Shown: piece by piece, positions 1-7,210 of the stretch | Position numbering within the stretch: the first letter of the stretch is position 1 | How the letters are laid out: each line of letters begins with the position of its first letter | From: CAYJDG01 sp964368875 | GTDB lineage: Bacteria > Pseudomonadota > Alphaproteobacteria > Micavibrionales > Micavibrionaceae | Length of the DNA: 42,049 nt | Assembly: GCA_964368875.1 (NCBI GenBank) | Contig: CAYJDG010000017.1 | Coordinates: 1 to 42,049, forward strand | Direction: 5' to 3' | Position numbers and translations under genes: made by a program | Notes under the pieces: generated by a model | The model's input: the letters and a program-made list of their open reading frames with translations, nothing else | The model's database searches: none | Told to the model about the DNA's origin: nothing

Positions 1-5
1 AAATA

Positions 6-1529
6 ATGGTCTCTCGCATCCGCACTGTCGCCTTCATGGGCATCGACGTTCTCGACATTGATGTCGAGGTGCAGCTCGCTTCGGGACTTCCTGCTTTTAC
101 AATTGTTGGCTTGCCCGATAAGGCGATTGCGGAAAGCAAGGAACGCGTGCGCGCGGCGCTGCATGCGATGGGTCTCGCGTTACCGCCGAAGCGATTGACA
201 GTCAACTTGGCGCCGGCCGACGTGATGAAAGAGGGCTCGCATTATGATCTGCCGATTGCGCTCGGGCTTCTTTCGGCGATGGAAGTGTTGCCCTCCGATG
301 CGCTCGAGAATTATATCGCGCTGGGTGAGCTCGGGCTTGATGCGTCGTTGCGCTCGGTCGCGGGTGTGCTCCCTGCGGCGATGCAGGCGCAGACGCAGAA
401 TAAAGGTCTGATCTGTCCGCAGGCCGCAGGTCCGGAAGCGGCGTGGGCGGGTGATCTTGAAATTCTCGCCGCGGGCCATTTGCTTCAACTGATCAATCAT
501 CTGAAGGGCGTGCAATTGATGCAGCGGCCAGTGGCTGCGTTGCCGGATGTGGCGCTTGAGACCGCGCGCAACCTCGCCGATGTCAAAGGACAGGAAGCTG
601 CGAAACGCGCGCTCGAAATCACGGCGGCTGGCGGGCATAATCTGTTGATGATCGGCGCGCCGGGTTCGGGCAAATCTTTGCTCGCCTCGTGCCTGCCCGG
701 AATTCTGCCACCGCTTACACCGCGCGAAGCGCTCGAAACATCCATCGTTCATTCGCTCGCGGGTACATTGCCCGATGGTGGCTTGCTGCGCCAAAGGCCG
801 TTCCGCGATCCGCATCACTCGGCATCACAACCCGCATTAATTGGTGGCGGCACGCGGGCCAAACCCGGAGAAATTTCGCTCGCGCATAACGGCGTGCTGT
901 TTCTCGATGAGTTGCCTGAGTTCGCGCGCGGCACGCTCGAGAGTTTACGCCAGCCGCTGGAGACGGGTGATACGCTGGTCGCACGGGTGAATTACCACGT
1001 GCATTATCCTGCGCGGTTTCAGTTGATCGCCGCGATGAACCCGTGCCGCTGCGGGTATTTCGGGCAGGGTGATCAGGAATGCACCAAGGCCCCGCGCTGT
1101 GCGGAGGATTATCAGGGCAAATTGTCAGGCCCCCTTCTTGATCGGATCGATCTGCAGGTTGACGTGCCGCCTGTCTCGATTGCCAACCTGCATGAAACGG
1201 CGAGTGGTGAGAATTCTGCGGCAGTGGCTGCCCGTGTCGCCCAGGCTCGCGCCCGGCAGGCGGCACGCTTCGCCGCGCTTGGGTCTGATCTCCGCGTGAA
1301 TGCCCATGCCGAGGGCAGCGTGCTGGAGGCGATGACGCAGCTCGAGGCCGATGCCAAGGCCATGCTGATGGCGGCGGCTGACAAGCTGAAACTCTCCGCC
1401 CGGGCGTGGCACCGGACGCTGCGGGTGGCCCGGACGATTGCCGATCTTGAGGGCGAAGACGAGACGCTCAAAAAGCATCAAATCGCCGAAGCGCTCAGTT
1501 ATCGCCGCCTGCGGCTGGCCGACCTCTAG
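6..1529 (+). CDS. comM: YifB/ComM family Mg-chelatase-like AAA+ ATPase
   Basis: The 507-residue protein has the full length and the typical N-terminus of the ComM/YifB family. The order is an N-terminal Lon-protease-like S5 fold (about 1-165), then a Mg-chelatase AAA+ core with Walker A GAPGSGKS at 217-224 and Walker B VLFLDE at 297-302, the family signature AAMNPCRCGYFG, and a C-terminal helical domain. Family members studied elsewhere are hexameric helicases that promote branch migration during integration of incoming DNA in natural transformation; that role is family knowledge and nothing in the neighbourhood tests it. Only five bases precede the ATG, so the ribosome site cannot be seen, but the N-terminus matches the family from residue 1. 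The stop is followed by an AT-rich inverted-repeat region. Confidence 0.95.
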   Translation: MVSRIRTVAFMGIDVLDIDVEVQLASGLPAFTIVGLPDKAIAESKERVRAALHAMGLALPPKRLTVNLAPADVMKEGSHYDLPIALGLLSAMEVLPSDALENYIALGELGLDASLRSVAGVLPAAMQAQTQNKGLICPQAAGPEAAWAGDLEILAAGHLLQLINHLKGVQLMQRPVAALPDVALETARNLADVKGQEAAKRALEITAAGGHNLLMIGAPGSGKSLLASCLPGILPPLTPREALETSIVHSLAGTLPDGGLLRQRPFRDPHHSASQPALIGGGTRAKPGEISLAHNGVLFLDELPEFARGTLESLRQPLETGDTLVARVNYHVHYPARFQLIAAMNPCRCGYFGQGDQECTKAPRCAEDYQGKLSGPLLDRIDLQVDVPPVSIANLHETASGENSAAVAARVAQARARQAARFAALGSDLRVNAHAEGSVLEAMTQLEADAKAMLMAAADKLKLSARAWHRTLRVARTIADLEGEDETLKKHQIAEALSYRRLRLADL

Positions 1530-1605
1530 AAAAATCTTAATGAAATCTTACCTTTAGCTAAAGATTTATGAATCTTTAGACTCCTTTAACTGGCTATGTC
1601 ATAAT
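1530..1605 (+). promoter_or_regulatory. AT-rich inverted repeats and candidate promoter before the 1636 gene
   Basis: Between comM and the next gene lies an AT-rich stretch full of related short repeats. A perfect 12-base palindrome CTTTAGCTAAAG sits at 1552-1563. It overlaps a 9-bp perfect stem, CTAAAGATT (1558-1566) with AATCTTTAG (1571-1579), around a TATG loop. ATCTTA also occurs twice just upstream. No T-run follows the stem, so it is not a convincing terminator. A possible promoter is TTAGAC (1576-1581), 18-base spacer, CATAAT (1600-1605), which would place the repeats on and upstream of the -35 box, as for an operator. TTAA-N7-TTAC at the left end only loosely resembles a CtrA site. 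Confidence 0.4.
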
Positions 1606-1635
1606 ATGAGGAAGCAAGAATAAAAGGATCTCACT

Positions 1636-2481
1636 TTGGGTGTAGAGACCAAAAACTACGAAAATCTCCCCGTCATCGATGCTTTGGCATCGGCAACCAA
1701 TAACTTCGTCGGCGTTCAGGCAGGCCCCGGTGTAGCAGCGGCCTCCGCCGATATGAAACCCGGCGCGATTATCAGTAGCATTCAGGACGCGGGCTCAAAG
1801 CTTGATACAATCGGTCGTCTGCGCGACATGGCGGTCACGGCCCTCAATGAAGGCCCCGGCCAGTCGAGCGCGCCTCTCAATTCACCGCAAGGCATGCGCC
1901 AGATGGTCACGCAAAGCCTGATCAAACTCGGGATTGCCGCAAGCGTTGCCGCTGCCGTACCCGCTGCGGGTGCCGCGATGGCTGTTGGCGCTGCGATTGG
2001 CGATGGCATGAGTGCCGGAATGAACGGACATGCGGCCCTTGGTGGCGCGCCGTCTTCGTTTAAAGTTTCCTCATCTGAAGGTGCAAGCAAGTCCAAGAGC
2101 TATATGCCGGATGACGGCGCATGGCAGTATGGCGCGACTCCGTCAGTCAGCCCTGTAATGCAGGCAAAAAATCCAAACATGACTCCGTCGCAGCTTGAAG
2201 CAGAGCAGCAGGTCGTCAGCCGCGTGATTGCTTCACGCGACCAGAAGAGTGTGGTGCAGGAACTGGGCGCGATCTCGGTCGCTGAACAGAAACTGGTCAA
2301 ACAGGTCAATACGGCCCGCGAAGTGGCCTTCAAGGAATATGGTATCGACTCTCCCGATCTCCTCGTCCAGCGCGGCGGCCCAGAGGGCGATCCACGCATG
2401 GCGCAAGGCATGAAACCTGCGCTCGCAGTTGCTCCGCCACAAGTGGCCGGACCAAAAGCCCTTGGCGGCATCTTCGGCTAA
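1636..2481 (+). CDS. Unrecognised Ala/Gly-rich protein, 281 aa
   Basis: I do not recognise this protein. The start is chosen as TTG at 1636 because a good ribosome site (AAAGGA, 1623-1628) lies 7 bases upstream. There is no signal peptide at the N-terminus. Residues about 97-128 are a run of small hydrophobic residues (Ala, Val, Gly, Met), which could be a membrane-active or glycine-zipper-like segment rather than a standard transmembrane helix. The rest is soluble, rich in Ser, Pro and Gln, with a likely helical stretch around 185-235. It stands alone between comM and the convergent phospholipid operon, behind its own candidate promoter and inverted repeats. A surface, secreted or phage-like structural role is possible but not supported by any motif. 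Confidence 0.75.
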   Translation: MGVETKNYENLPVIDALASATNNFVGVQAGPGVAAASADMKPGAIISSIQDAGSKLDTIGRLRDMAVTALNEGPGQSSAPLNSPQGMRQMVTQSLIKLGIAASVAAAVPAAGAAMAVGAAIGDGMSAGMNGHAALGGAPSSFKVSSSEGASKSKSYMPDDGAWQYGATPSVSPVMQAKNPNMTPSQLEAEQQVVSRVIASRDQKSVVQELGAISVAEQKLVKQVNTAREVAFKEYGIDSPDLLVQRGGPEGDPRMAQGMKPALAVAPPQVAGPKALGGIFG

Positions 2482-2490
2482 TTCAAATTT

Positions 2491-3099
2491 TTATCTGAGA
2501 TATTTATGCGCCATGACGACGCGGGCTCCGCTCGTCAGCAGGCAGGCGATGCCGTAGAAAATCGCGATCACCGGAAAATAAACTGGCAGCAAACAGATCA
2601 GTATAAGGACGAGAGTGGTCTCCGTCTGGCTGGCGATGCCATCCAGAATGAATAGGCTTTTGCGGGTGATGATTTCCTCAGGCAGCTGCTGAGCAACGGC
2701 TGCATCAGTAAACGCACGGGCGCAGGTTGCGGACACCAGCCACGTAAACAGCAGAAACAAAGCTGGCAATGCATATTCCTGCCGTCCGCCGAGCACCAGC
2801 ATGAAGATCACGCCGCTGTAAAGAAAGATATCGGCAAAGGTATCGAGAAACGCGCCGAATGCTGTGGCGCGGTTCTGCAACCGGGCGACCATCCCGTCCA
2901 GTCCATCACATACGCGGTTGAGCAGGATGAACGGCAGGGCCAGCCAGAATATCTGTAAACCTACGCACGCAAGCGCGATCACGGTCATACAGAAACCGAC
3001 AAAAGTAATGAGATGCGGACTAATAGACCGCGCAGCCAGTTTGTCAGCCAGCGGTTCCAGCAGTTTTGCAAAACGGGCGCTGACCGGATCCTGGCTCAT
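2491..3099 (-). CDS. CDP-alcohol phosphatidyltransferase family protein
   Basis: This 202-residue integral membrane protein carries the complete CDP-alcohol phosphotransferase signature D-G-x2-A-R-x8-G-x3-D-x3-D, with Asp65, Asp68, Gly69, Arg73, Gly82, Asp86 and Asp90. The family moves a phosphatidyl group from CDP-diacylglycerol to an alcohol using divalent metal held by these aspartates. The acceptor cannot be read from the sequence. It is the last gene of the psd-pssA operon, starting 2 bases after the pssA stop, so a phospholipid headgroup reaction is likely. It is too divergent from PssA next door to look like a recent duplicate. Alternatives are a PgsA-like or phosphatidylinositol-synthase-like enzyme. 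Confidence 0.88.
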   Translation of the reverse strand: MSQDPVSARFAKLLEPLADKLAARSISPHLITFVGFCMTVIALACVGLQIFWLALPFILLNRVCDGLDGMVARLQNRATAFGAFLDTFADIFLYSGVIFMLVLGGRQEYALPALFLLFTWLVSATCARAFTDAAVAQQLPEEIITRKSLFILDGIASQTETTLVLILICLLPVYFPVIAIFYGIACLLTSGARVVMAHKYLR

Positions 3100-3101
3100 G
3101 G

Positions 3102-4010
3102 TTAAATAACCGTCTTATCGGGATCAATCGGATGATCGTCAGGTTCGCCCAGCGGATCGAACGGGGTGATGCCAAAGGCCAGCGAGGATAAATTCTCAGG
3201 GTGGGCCTGATACTCGCGCTCTTTGCGGCGATAGCGCGCAAAGACGATCGGCATGGTTGCGACATAGACAATCGAGATCAGCGACAGCATCAGGAACGGC
3301 ACATGGATCACGGCTGCGATCAATGCGCCGATCAGCGCCATCAGCGGCACCGTCATCTTGGATGGCACGAGGATTTTCTTGAACGAGAAGGTCGGGATGC
3401 GGCTGACCATCAGGGCGGCCACGATCAACTCCCACACGGCGATCATCGGGGTGGCGAATGAGAACTCATGGAAGCTGTCTGAGAACATCAGCGAGAAATA
3501 AACCGGAAACAGTGCGAGTCCGGCCGCGGCAGGCGCTGGCACACCTGAGAAATAGGCGCGTTTCCACATGGGCAGTTCATCGACCTTTTTGGCCATGACG
3601 TTAAAGCGCGCAAGGCGCAGCGCCGCCGCCATTGGCAAAACGATGGTGGCAATCCAGCCAAGCCGTCCGGCTTCATCGAGCACCCAGACATAAAGAAGAA
3701 GTGAGGGGGCAACACCGAAGGCAAGGAAGTCGGAGAGACTATCAAGCTGTGCGCCGAATTCGCTCGATGAGTGCAGCGCTCGCGCGACCGCACCGTCGAT
3801 GGTGTCGAGGATCGCTGCAGCCAGCAGCATCAGGACCGCTGTTTCAAAATTTCCGTTGATGGCTTTCTGAATGCTGGTCACCCCGGCAATCAACGCCATC
3901 AGGGTGATCATGTTCGGGATCATTTTCTGCAGGCCAACCATATGCAGATGACGCTGTTCCGGGTTTTGCGGACCGGGGGGAAGATGGTGGAGATTGTCCT
4001 GCTGCGTCAT
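3102..4010 (-). CDS. pssA: CDP-diacylglycerol--serine O-phosphatidyltransferase
   Basis: PssA makes phosphatidylserine from CDP-diacylglycerol and serine in the inner membrane, the first committed step to phosphatidylethanolamine. The 302-residue protein has the CDP-alcohol transferase motif with Asp69, Asp72, Gly73, Arg77, Gly86, Asp90 and Asp94, followed by several transmembrane helices, as in the membrane-bound PssA type. About 25 hydrophilic residues precede the first membrane segment and a charged tail of about 50 residues follows the last. It lies 21 bases downstream of psd, which uses its product, and 2 bases upstream of a second family member, so the three genes are almost certainly co-transcribed. 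Confidence 0.95.
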   Translation of the reverse strand: MTQQDNLHHLPPGPQNPEQRHLHMVGLQKMIPNMITLMALIAGVTSIQKAINGNFETAVLMLLAAAILDTIDGAVARALHSSSEFGAQLDSLSDFLAFGVAPSLLLYVWVLDEAGRLGWIATIVLPMAAALRLARFNVMAKKVDELPMWKRAYFSGVPAPAAAGLALFPVYFSLMFSDSFHEFSFATPMIAVWELIVAALMVSRIPTFSFKKILVPSKMTVPLMALIGALIAAVIHVPFLMLSLISIVYVATMPIVFARYRRKEREYQAHPENLSSLAFGITPFDPLGEPDDHPIDPDKTVI

Positions 4011-4031
4011 GGTCGGTACTCCTGAAAAAAA

Positions 4032-4796
4032 TTAAATCAGCGCCGCCTCGCGGGCTGGCTCGCGGCTGGTCAGATCGGCGAGAACTGTCTCGCCGCCGAT
4101 GGTGCGCTGGCCGACGCAGACCTGCGGGGCAATGCCTTTTGGCAGGTAAATATCGACGCGGCTGCCAAAACGGATCAGGCCATAGCGTTCACCGCTTTTC
4201 ACATCCTGACCTTCCTGAAGATCGCAGATGATACGGCGGGCGATCAGGCCGGCAATCTGAACCACGCCCAGCTGCTGACCATCGGGGCGAACGATCAACG
4301 CGGCACAGCGCTCGTTCTCCATGCTGGCCAGATCATTCCCGGCGTTGAGAAAAATGCCGGGGCGGTAGACGACTTTTTTGACGAGGCCGGTGATCGGGTT
4401 ACGCTGGATATGCACATCGAAGACGGACAGAAAAATACTGATGCGGGTGTAGTCTCCATCTTCCTCTTCGTGCAGGCTGTCTTCGGGCGGCAGAAGCTCT
4501 TTCGGCAAGGTGACGGCTTCGGCGATCTGCGTGATGCGGCCATCTGCCGGGGCGAGGACCAGTCCATCGCGCTGCGGCACGGAGCGCACGGGATCACGGA
4601 AGAAATAAAGGCACCATAAGGTCAGAACCAGCCCGATAAAGCCCAGCTCTTCAGAGACCAGCGCGAGCAGGATCGAAACCACCGCAAACCCGATGATGAA
4701 GGGCCAGCCCGCCTTGTGCGGCGAGACAAACAGCGTCTGCTGGATCGTGGCTTTGAGGTCGTGGATGGTTTTCTCGAAACCTTTATCAGTGGTCAT
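4032..4796 (-). CDS. psd: Phosphatidylserine decarboxylase proenzyme
   Basis: Psd converts phosphatidylserine to phosphatidylethanolamine. The 254-residue proenzyme is the short type common in alphaproteobacteria. It has an N-terminal pair of hydrophobic helices (about 28-67), a central beta-rich domain with HEEEDGDYTRISIFLS and VFDVHIQRNP, and the self-cleavage site RFGS near residues 209-212, where Ser212 would become the pyruvoyl group of the small alpha chain. The product of the next gene, pssA, is its substrate. It is transcribed away from the LOG-family gene, and the two share a 110-base divergent intergenic region. Confidence 0.95.
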   Translation of the reverse strand: MTTDKGFEKTIHDLKATIQQTLFVSPHKAGWPFIIGFAVVSILLALVSEELGFIGLVLTLWCLYFFRDPVRSVPQRDGLVLAPADGRITQIAEAVTLPKELLPPEDSLHEEEDGDYTRISIFLSVFDVHIQRNPITGLVKKVVYRPGIFLNAGNDLASMENERCAALIVRPDGQQLGVVQIAGLIARRIICDLQEGQDVKSGERYGLIRFGSRVDIYLPKGIAPQVCVGQRTIGGETVLADLTSREPAREAALI

Positions 4797-4827
4797 GGTT
4801 GCTTTGGCATTCTTCGGGTAAACAGAG

Positions 4828-4906
4828 TTGCGTTATGGGGGCAAAGTCTGTACACATTTGGCTCTGGACGCAACCCCGGAATTGGGGAATCAACCCCGTC
4901 CTGGTA
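4828..4906 (+). promoter_or_regulatory. Candidate promoter and CAACCCCG direct repeats before the LOG gene
   Basis: TTGCGT (4828-4833), a 17-base spacer and TACACA (4851-4856) form a plausible promoter, which would start transcription near 4863. Downstream of that point the octamer CAACCCCG occurs twice, at 4871-4878 and 4891-4898, exactly 20 bases apart. The GGGG at 4884-4887 between them can pair with the CCCC of either copy, giving two mutually exclusive short hairpins just before the start codon. No clear Shine-Dalgarno sequence is present. This could be an operator or a switchable leader; it could also be chance. Confidence 0.35.
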
Positions 4907-5497
4907 ATGATGATGCACCAAATAAAATCAGTTTGCGTCTATTGCGGGTCGTCGACGACCTCCGATCCGAAATTCGATGCACCGGCTCGGGAACTCGGCG
5001 TCGCACTCGCCAAGGCGGGTATTACCACTGTCTATGGCGGCGGCAGCCCCGGACTGATGGGCAAGATCGCTGACGCGACCATGGGCGCAGGCGGTAAGGT
5101 CATCGGCATCATTCCTGATCACATCCTTAAACTTGAAATCAAACACAGTAATCTTACGGAAATGCACGTTGTTCCGAACATGCATACACGCAAGCAGATG
5201 ATGGCGGAGCGAGCAGATGCGTTCGTCGTCCTTCCGGGCGGCATCGGCACGCTGGATGAGACCTTCGAAATCCTGACCTGGAAATATCTGGGTCTGCATG
5301 ACAAGCCTGTGCTGATTGCCAATATCGACGGGTATTGGGACCCGTTTCAGGGCATTTTCGATCATATGAAAACGTACGGCTTCGTACGTGAGGCCCATTG
5401 CAATACGTACCAAATGGTCAATACAATTTCAGAAGTTATGGATATATTAACGCATACCGGGACAACCGAAACCCGGGTGCAAACAGAAAAAATTTAA
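4907..5497 (+). CDS. TIGR00730 / LOG family nucleotide 5'-monophosphate phosphoribohydrolase
   Basis: The protein belongs to the LOG (lysine decarboxylase-like, Rossmann-fold) family, which releases the base from nucleoside 5'-monophosphates, including cytokinin nucleotides in plants and some bacteria. Two family signatures are intact: MHTRK (Arg95 and Lys96) and PGGIGTLDE at 110-118. At 196 residues from the chosen start it has normal family length. The frame is open back to 4799, but the extra 36 residues do not resemble the family. Three ATG codons in a row (4907, 4910, 4913) mark the real start, and there is no strong ribosome site. The physiological substrate is not visible. It is divergent from psd and probably monocistronic. 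Confidence 0.9.
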   Translation: MMMHQIKSVCVYCGSSTTSDPKFDAPARELGVALAKAGITTVYGGGSPGLMGKIADATMGAGGKVIGIIPDHILKLEIKHSNLTEMHVVPNMHTRKQMMAERADAFVVLPGGIGTLDETFEILTWKYLGLHDKPVLIANIDGYWDPFQGIFDHMKTYGFVREAHCNTYQMVNTISEVMDILTHTGTTETRVQTEKI

Positions 5498-5498
5498 T

Positions 5499-5547
5499 CG
5501 TCTTCATCTCTATGAGGACTTTAAGACGTTCTTAGGGTTTAATACCC
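5499..5547. repeat. Cluster of three short inverted repeats upstream of the GGDEF gene
   Basis: CGTCTT (5499-5504) can pair with AAGACG (5523-5528), with a nested CTC/GAG. TAAGA-CGT-TCTTA at 5522-5534 is a perfect inverted repeat that overlaps the right arm. GGGT-TTAAT-ACCC at 5535-5547 follows directly. None is followed by a convincing T-run, so a regulator-binding role or weak termination of the LOG gene are both possible. Confidence 0.35.
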
Positions 5548-5609
5548 ATGATGAGTTTTGTCGCCGCCCTATTCTGGGCCGCACTGAAGTTTTGATAAGG
5601 AATTCCACC

Positions 5610-6665
5610 TTGAGTTTTATTACAGACAAGGAAAAAGAGCGTACGATCGAGATCTCCGAACTCGCGCTGGCCTGCATCCGCAGAGAACAGCTGATCCCCA
5701 CGCCGGAAATCTACGAATTATGGTTCACCTATTTTGGCCGCGCCAGCACCGATGTGGTCAAGGCCATCGACCAGCTGATCGACAGTGGTGAAAAAATTAC
5801 GGACTCGCAATGTCAGGATATCTATCAAAGATTCCTGAGTGACATGCGTAATGAAGAAGTCGTGCGCCGCGCCGGCGAACAAATTCAGACAACCATTCAG
5901 GACGTTGCTGGCGTGGTCAGCGAAGTCAAATCCGTGACCAATGATTACGGTGTCACCCTGACGGATGTCAGCGACAGAATTACGCATGCCAAATCGCCTG
6001 AAGAGATCAAACAGGTCTTGCAGGTGGCGTCCTCAAAAACCAAGAAAATGCTCGAGCAGAACCTCCTGCTCGAAGGCCAGCTTGCCCGCTCTACGCAACT
6101 GATGGATGATCTCAAGCGGGATCTTGAATATGTCCGCCGCGAAGCCATGACTGACGGTTTGACGGGACTTGCCAATCGCAAGTCCTTCGACACGGAAATG
6201 GAAAAAGAGCTCAATGACAGCCGCGCCAATCATCGCATCTTTACCCTGCTGATGGTCGACATCGACCACTTTAAAAGCTTCAATGATAATTTCGGCCATC
6301 AGGTCGGCGACCAGGTTTTGCGCCTCGTTGCCCGTACCCTAAAGGATGGCTTGAAAGGTCGCGACTTCGCTGCCCGCTACGGCGGAGAAGAATTCGCCAT
6401 CATCCTCCCTGAAACCGATCTCGCCTCAGGCGTAACGGTCGGCAATTCGCTGCGTAAGGCGGTTGCCACCAAAGACGTCATCAACCGCAATACGGGCGAA
6501 GTCCTTGGTCGCATCACGATGTCGGTCGGGGTCGCTGAATTTGCTGGCGACAAGACGATGGAAGATCTGATCGAGCGTGCCGACAGTGCCCTCTACACGG
6601 CCAAGCACAATGGCCGCAATCAGGTCGCTGCCGCACCCACACCCGGTCGCGTTGGCCGCGACTAG
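5610..6665 (+). CDS. Soluble GGDEF diguanylate cyclase
   Basis: The C-terminal half (about 178-340) is a GGDEF domain that condenses two GTP into cyclic di-GMP. The active-site loop is RYGGEEF (GGEEF at 258-262), and the metal-binding MVDIDHFKSFND is present, so it should be catalytic. The usual inhibitory I-site RxxD reads KGRD here, so product feedback by the standard site is probably absent. The N-terminal 175 residues hold no recognised sensor domain; they are helical and end in a likely coiled coil (about 130-178), which would serve dimerisation. No membrane segment is seen. I chose TTG at 5610 (351 aa) over a TTG at 5592 because AAGGA (5597-5601) is correctly placed for it. Confidence 0.92.
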   Translation: MSFITDKEKERTIEISELALACIRREQLIPTPEIYELWFTYFGRASTDVVKAIDQLIDSGEKITDSQCQDIYQRFLSDMRNEEVVRRAGEQIQTTIQDVAGVVSEVKSVTNDYGVTLTDVSDRITHAKSPEEIKQVLQVASSKTKKMLEQNLLLEGQLARSTQLMDDLKRDLEYVRREAMTDGLTGLANRKSFDTEMEKELNDSRANHRIFTLLMVDIDHFKSFNDNFGHQVGDQVLRLVARTLKDGLKGRDFAARYGGEEFAIILPETDLASGVTVGNSLRKAVATKDVINRNTGEVLGRITMSVGVAEFAGDKTMEDLIERADSALYTAKHNGRNQVAAAPTPGRVGRD

Positions 6666-6695
6666 AGCTCTCTCCCTTAGCAGCGTTTTTTAGGC

Positions 6696-6701
6696 TATAA
6701 T
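6696..6701 (+). promoter_or_regulatory. Perfect TATAAT -10 box, leaderless-type spacing
   Basis: TATAAT at 6696-6701 ends 7 bases before the ATG at 6709, and no Shine-Dalgarno sequence lies between them. Transcription would begin at or next to the A of the ATG, giving a leaderless mRNA. I see no good -35 box at the standard distance. Confidence 0.5.
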
Positions 6702-6708
6702 ACCAGAT

Positions 6709-7167
6709 ATGAGGATGGAACCGCCGATCACGCCCAATTGGCGCAAGATCGTGACCCCCTACCGTGTGTTGCAGGATCCCTACCGTTTCGGCTTTGTCAT
6801 CGAAGCGGTCGGAACCCTGCCGGATGCCCCGCGTCTGTGGGTCGAGGGTGATGCCGCGATCATGCACCATTCGCCCCAGTGTTTCGTCGTCCTGCCTCAT
6901 TTATCCAGTGAACTGGTCGAAGAAATTTGCGAATGCGACTACCTGTTTATCGAGGAGCGGTACCGTTTCCGCCATACCGAGACACACGTGCCATGGGGCT
7001 TTGACCGGATCGACCGGAACAGCCAGATCTATACAGTGCCAGTCATCCATACCGAGAAAATCGGGGATATCCGCAAAATTTTCAACGCCCTGCCTGACCC
7101 CGGCCCGGATGGCAAAGGCTCCAGCGATGCGCCTGCATATCCCCCATGGCGAATGTCGACTGATTGA
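6709..7167 (+). CDS. Unrecognised soluble protein, 152 aa
   Basis: I do not recognise a family. The protein is soluble, with alternating beta-like segments and several aromatic and acidic clusters (for example IEERYRFRHTETHVPWGF). It has no signal peptide or membrane helix, and its C-terminus is Pro/Gly-rich. It reads as a genuine gene because a perfect TATAAT lies just upstream and its codon usage matches its neighbours; a 137-residue frame in a different phase over the same bases looks far less protein-like. The start could be ATG 6709 or the in-frame ATG 6715. It sits between the diguanylate cyclase and a membrane-anchored RTX-like protein, with 43 bases to the latter. Confidence 0.7.
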   Translation: MRMEPPITPNWRKIVTPYRVLQDPYRFGFVIEAVGTLPDAPRLWVEGDAAIMHHSPQCFVVLPHLSSELVEEICECDYLFIEERYRFRHTETHVPWGFDRIDRNSQIYTVPVIHTEKIGDIRKIFNALPDPGPDGKGSSDAPAYPPWRMSTD

Positions 7168-7210
7168 GCTAAAGTAAAGCGGTCTTGATTTAGCGAAGAG
7201 TCCCCTGCCC

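Noticed and set aside
1538..1552. TTAA-N7-TTAC as a CtrA binding site
   Set aside because: The second half-site is imperfect and such AT-rich matches are expected by chance in this region. It is kept only as a remark in the regulatory feature.
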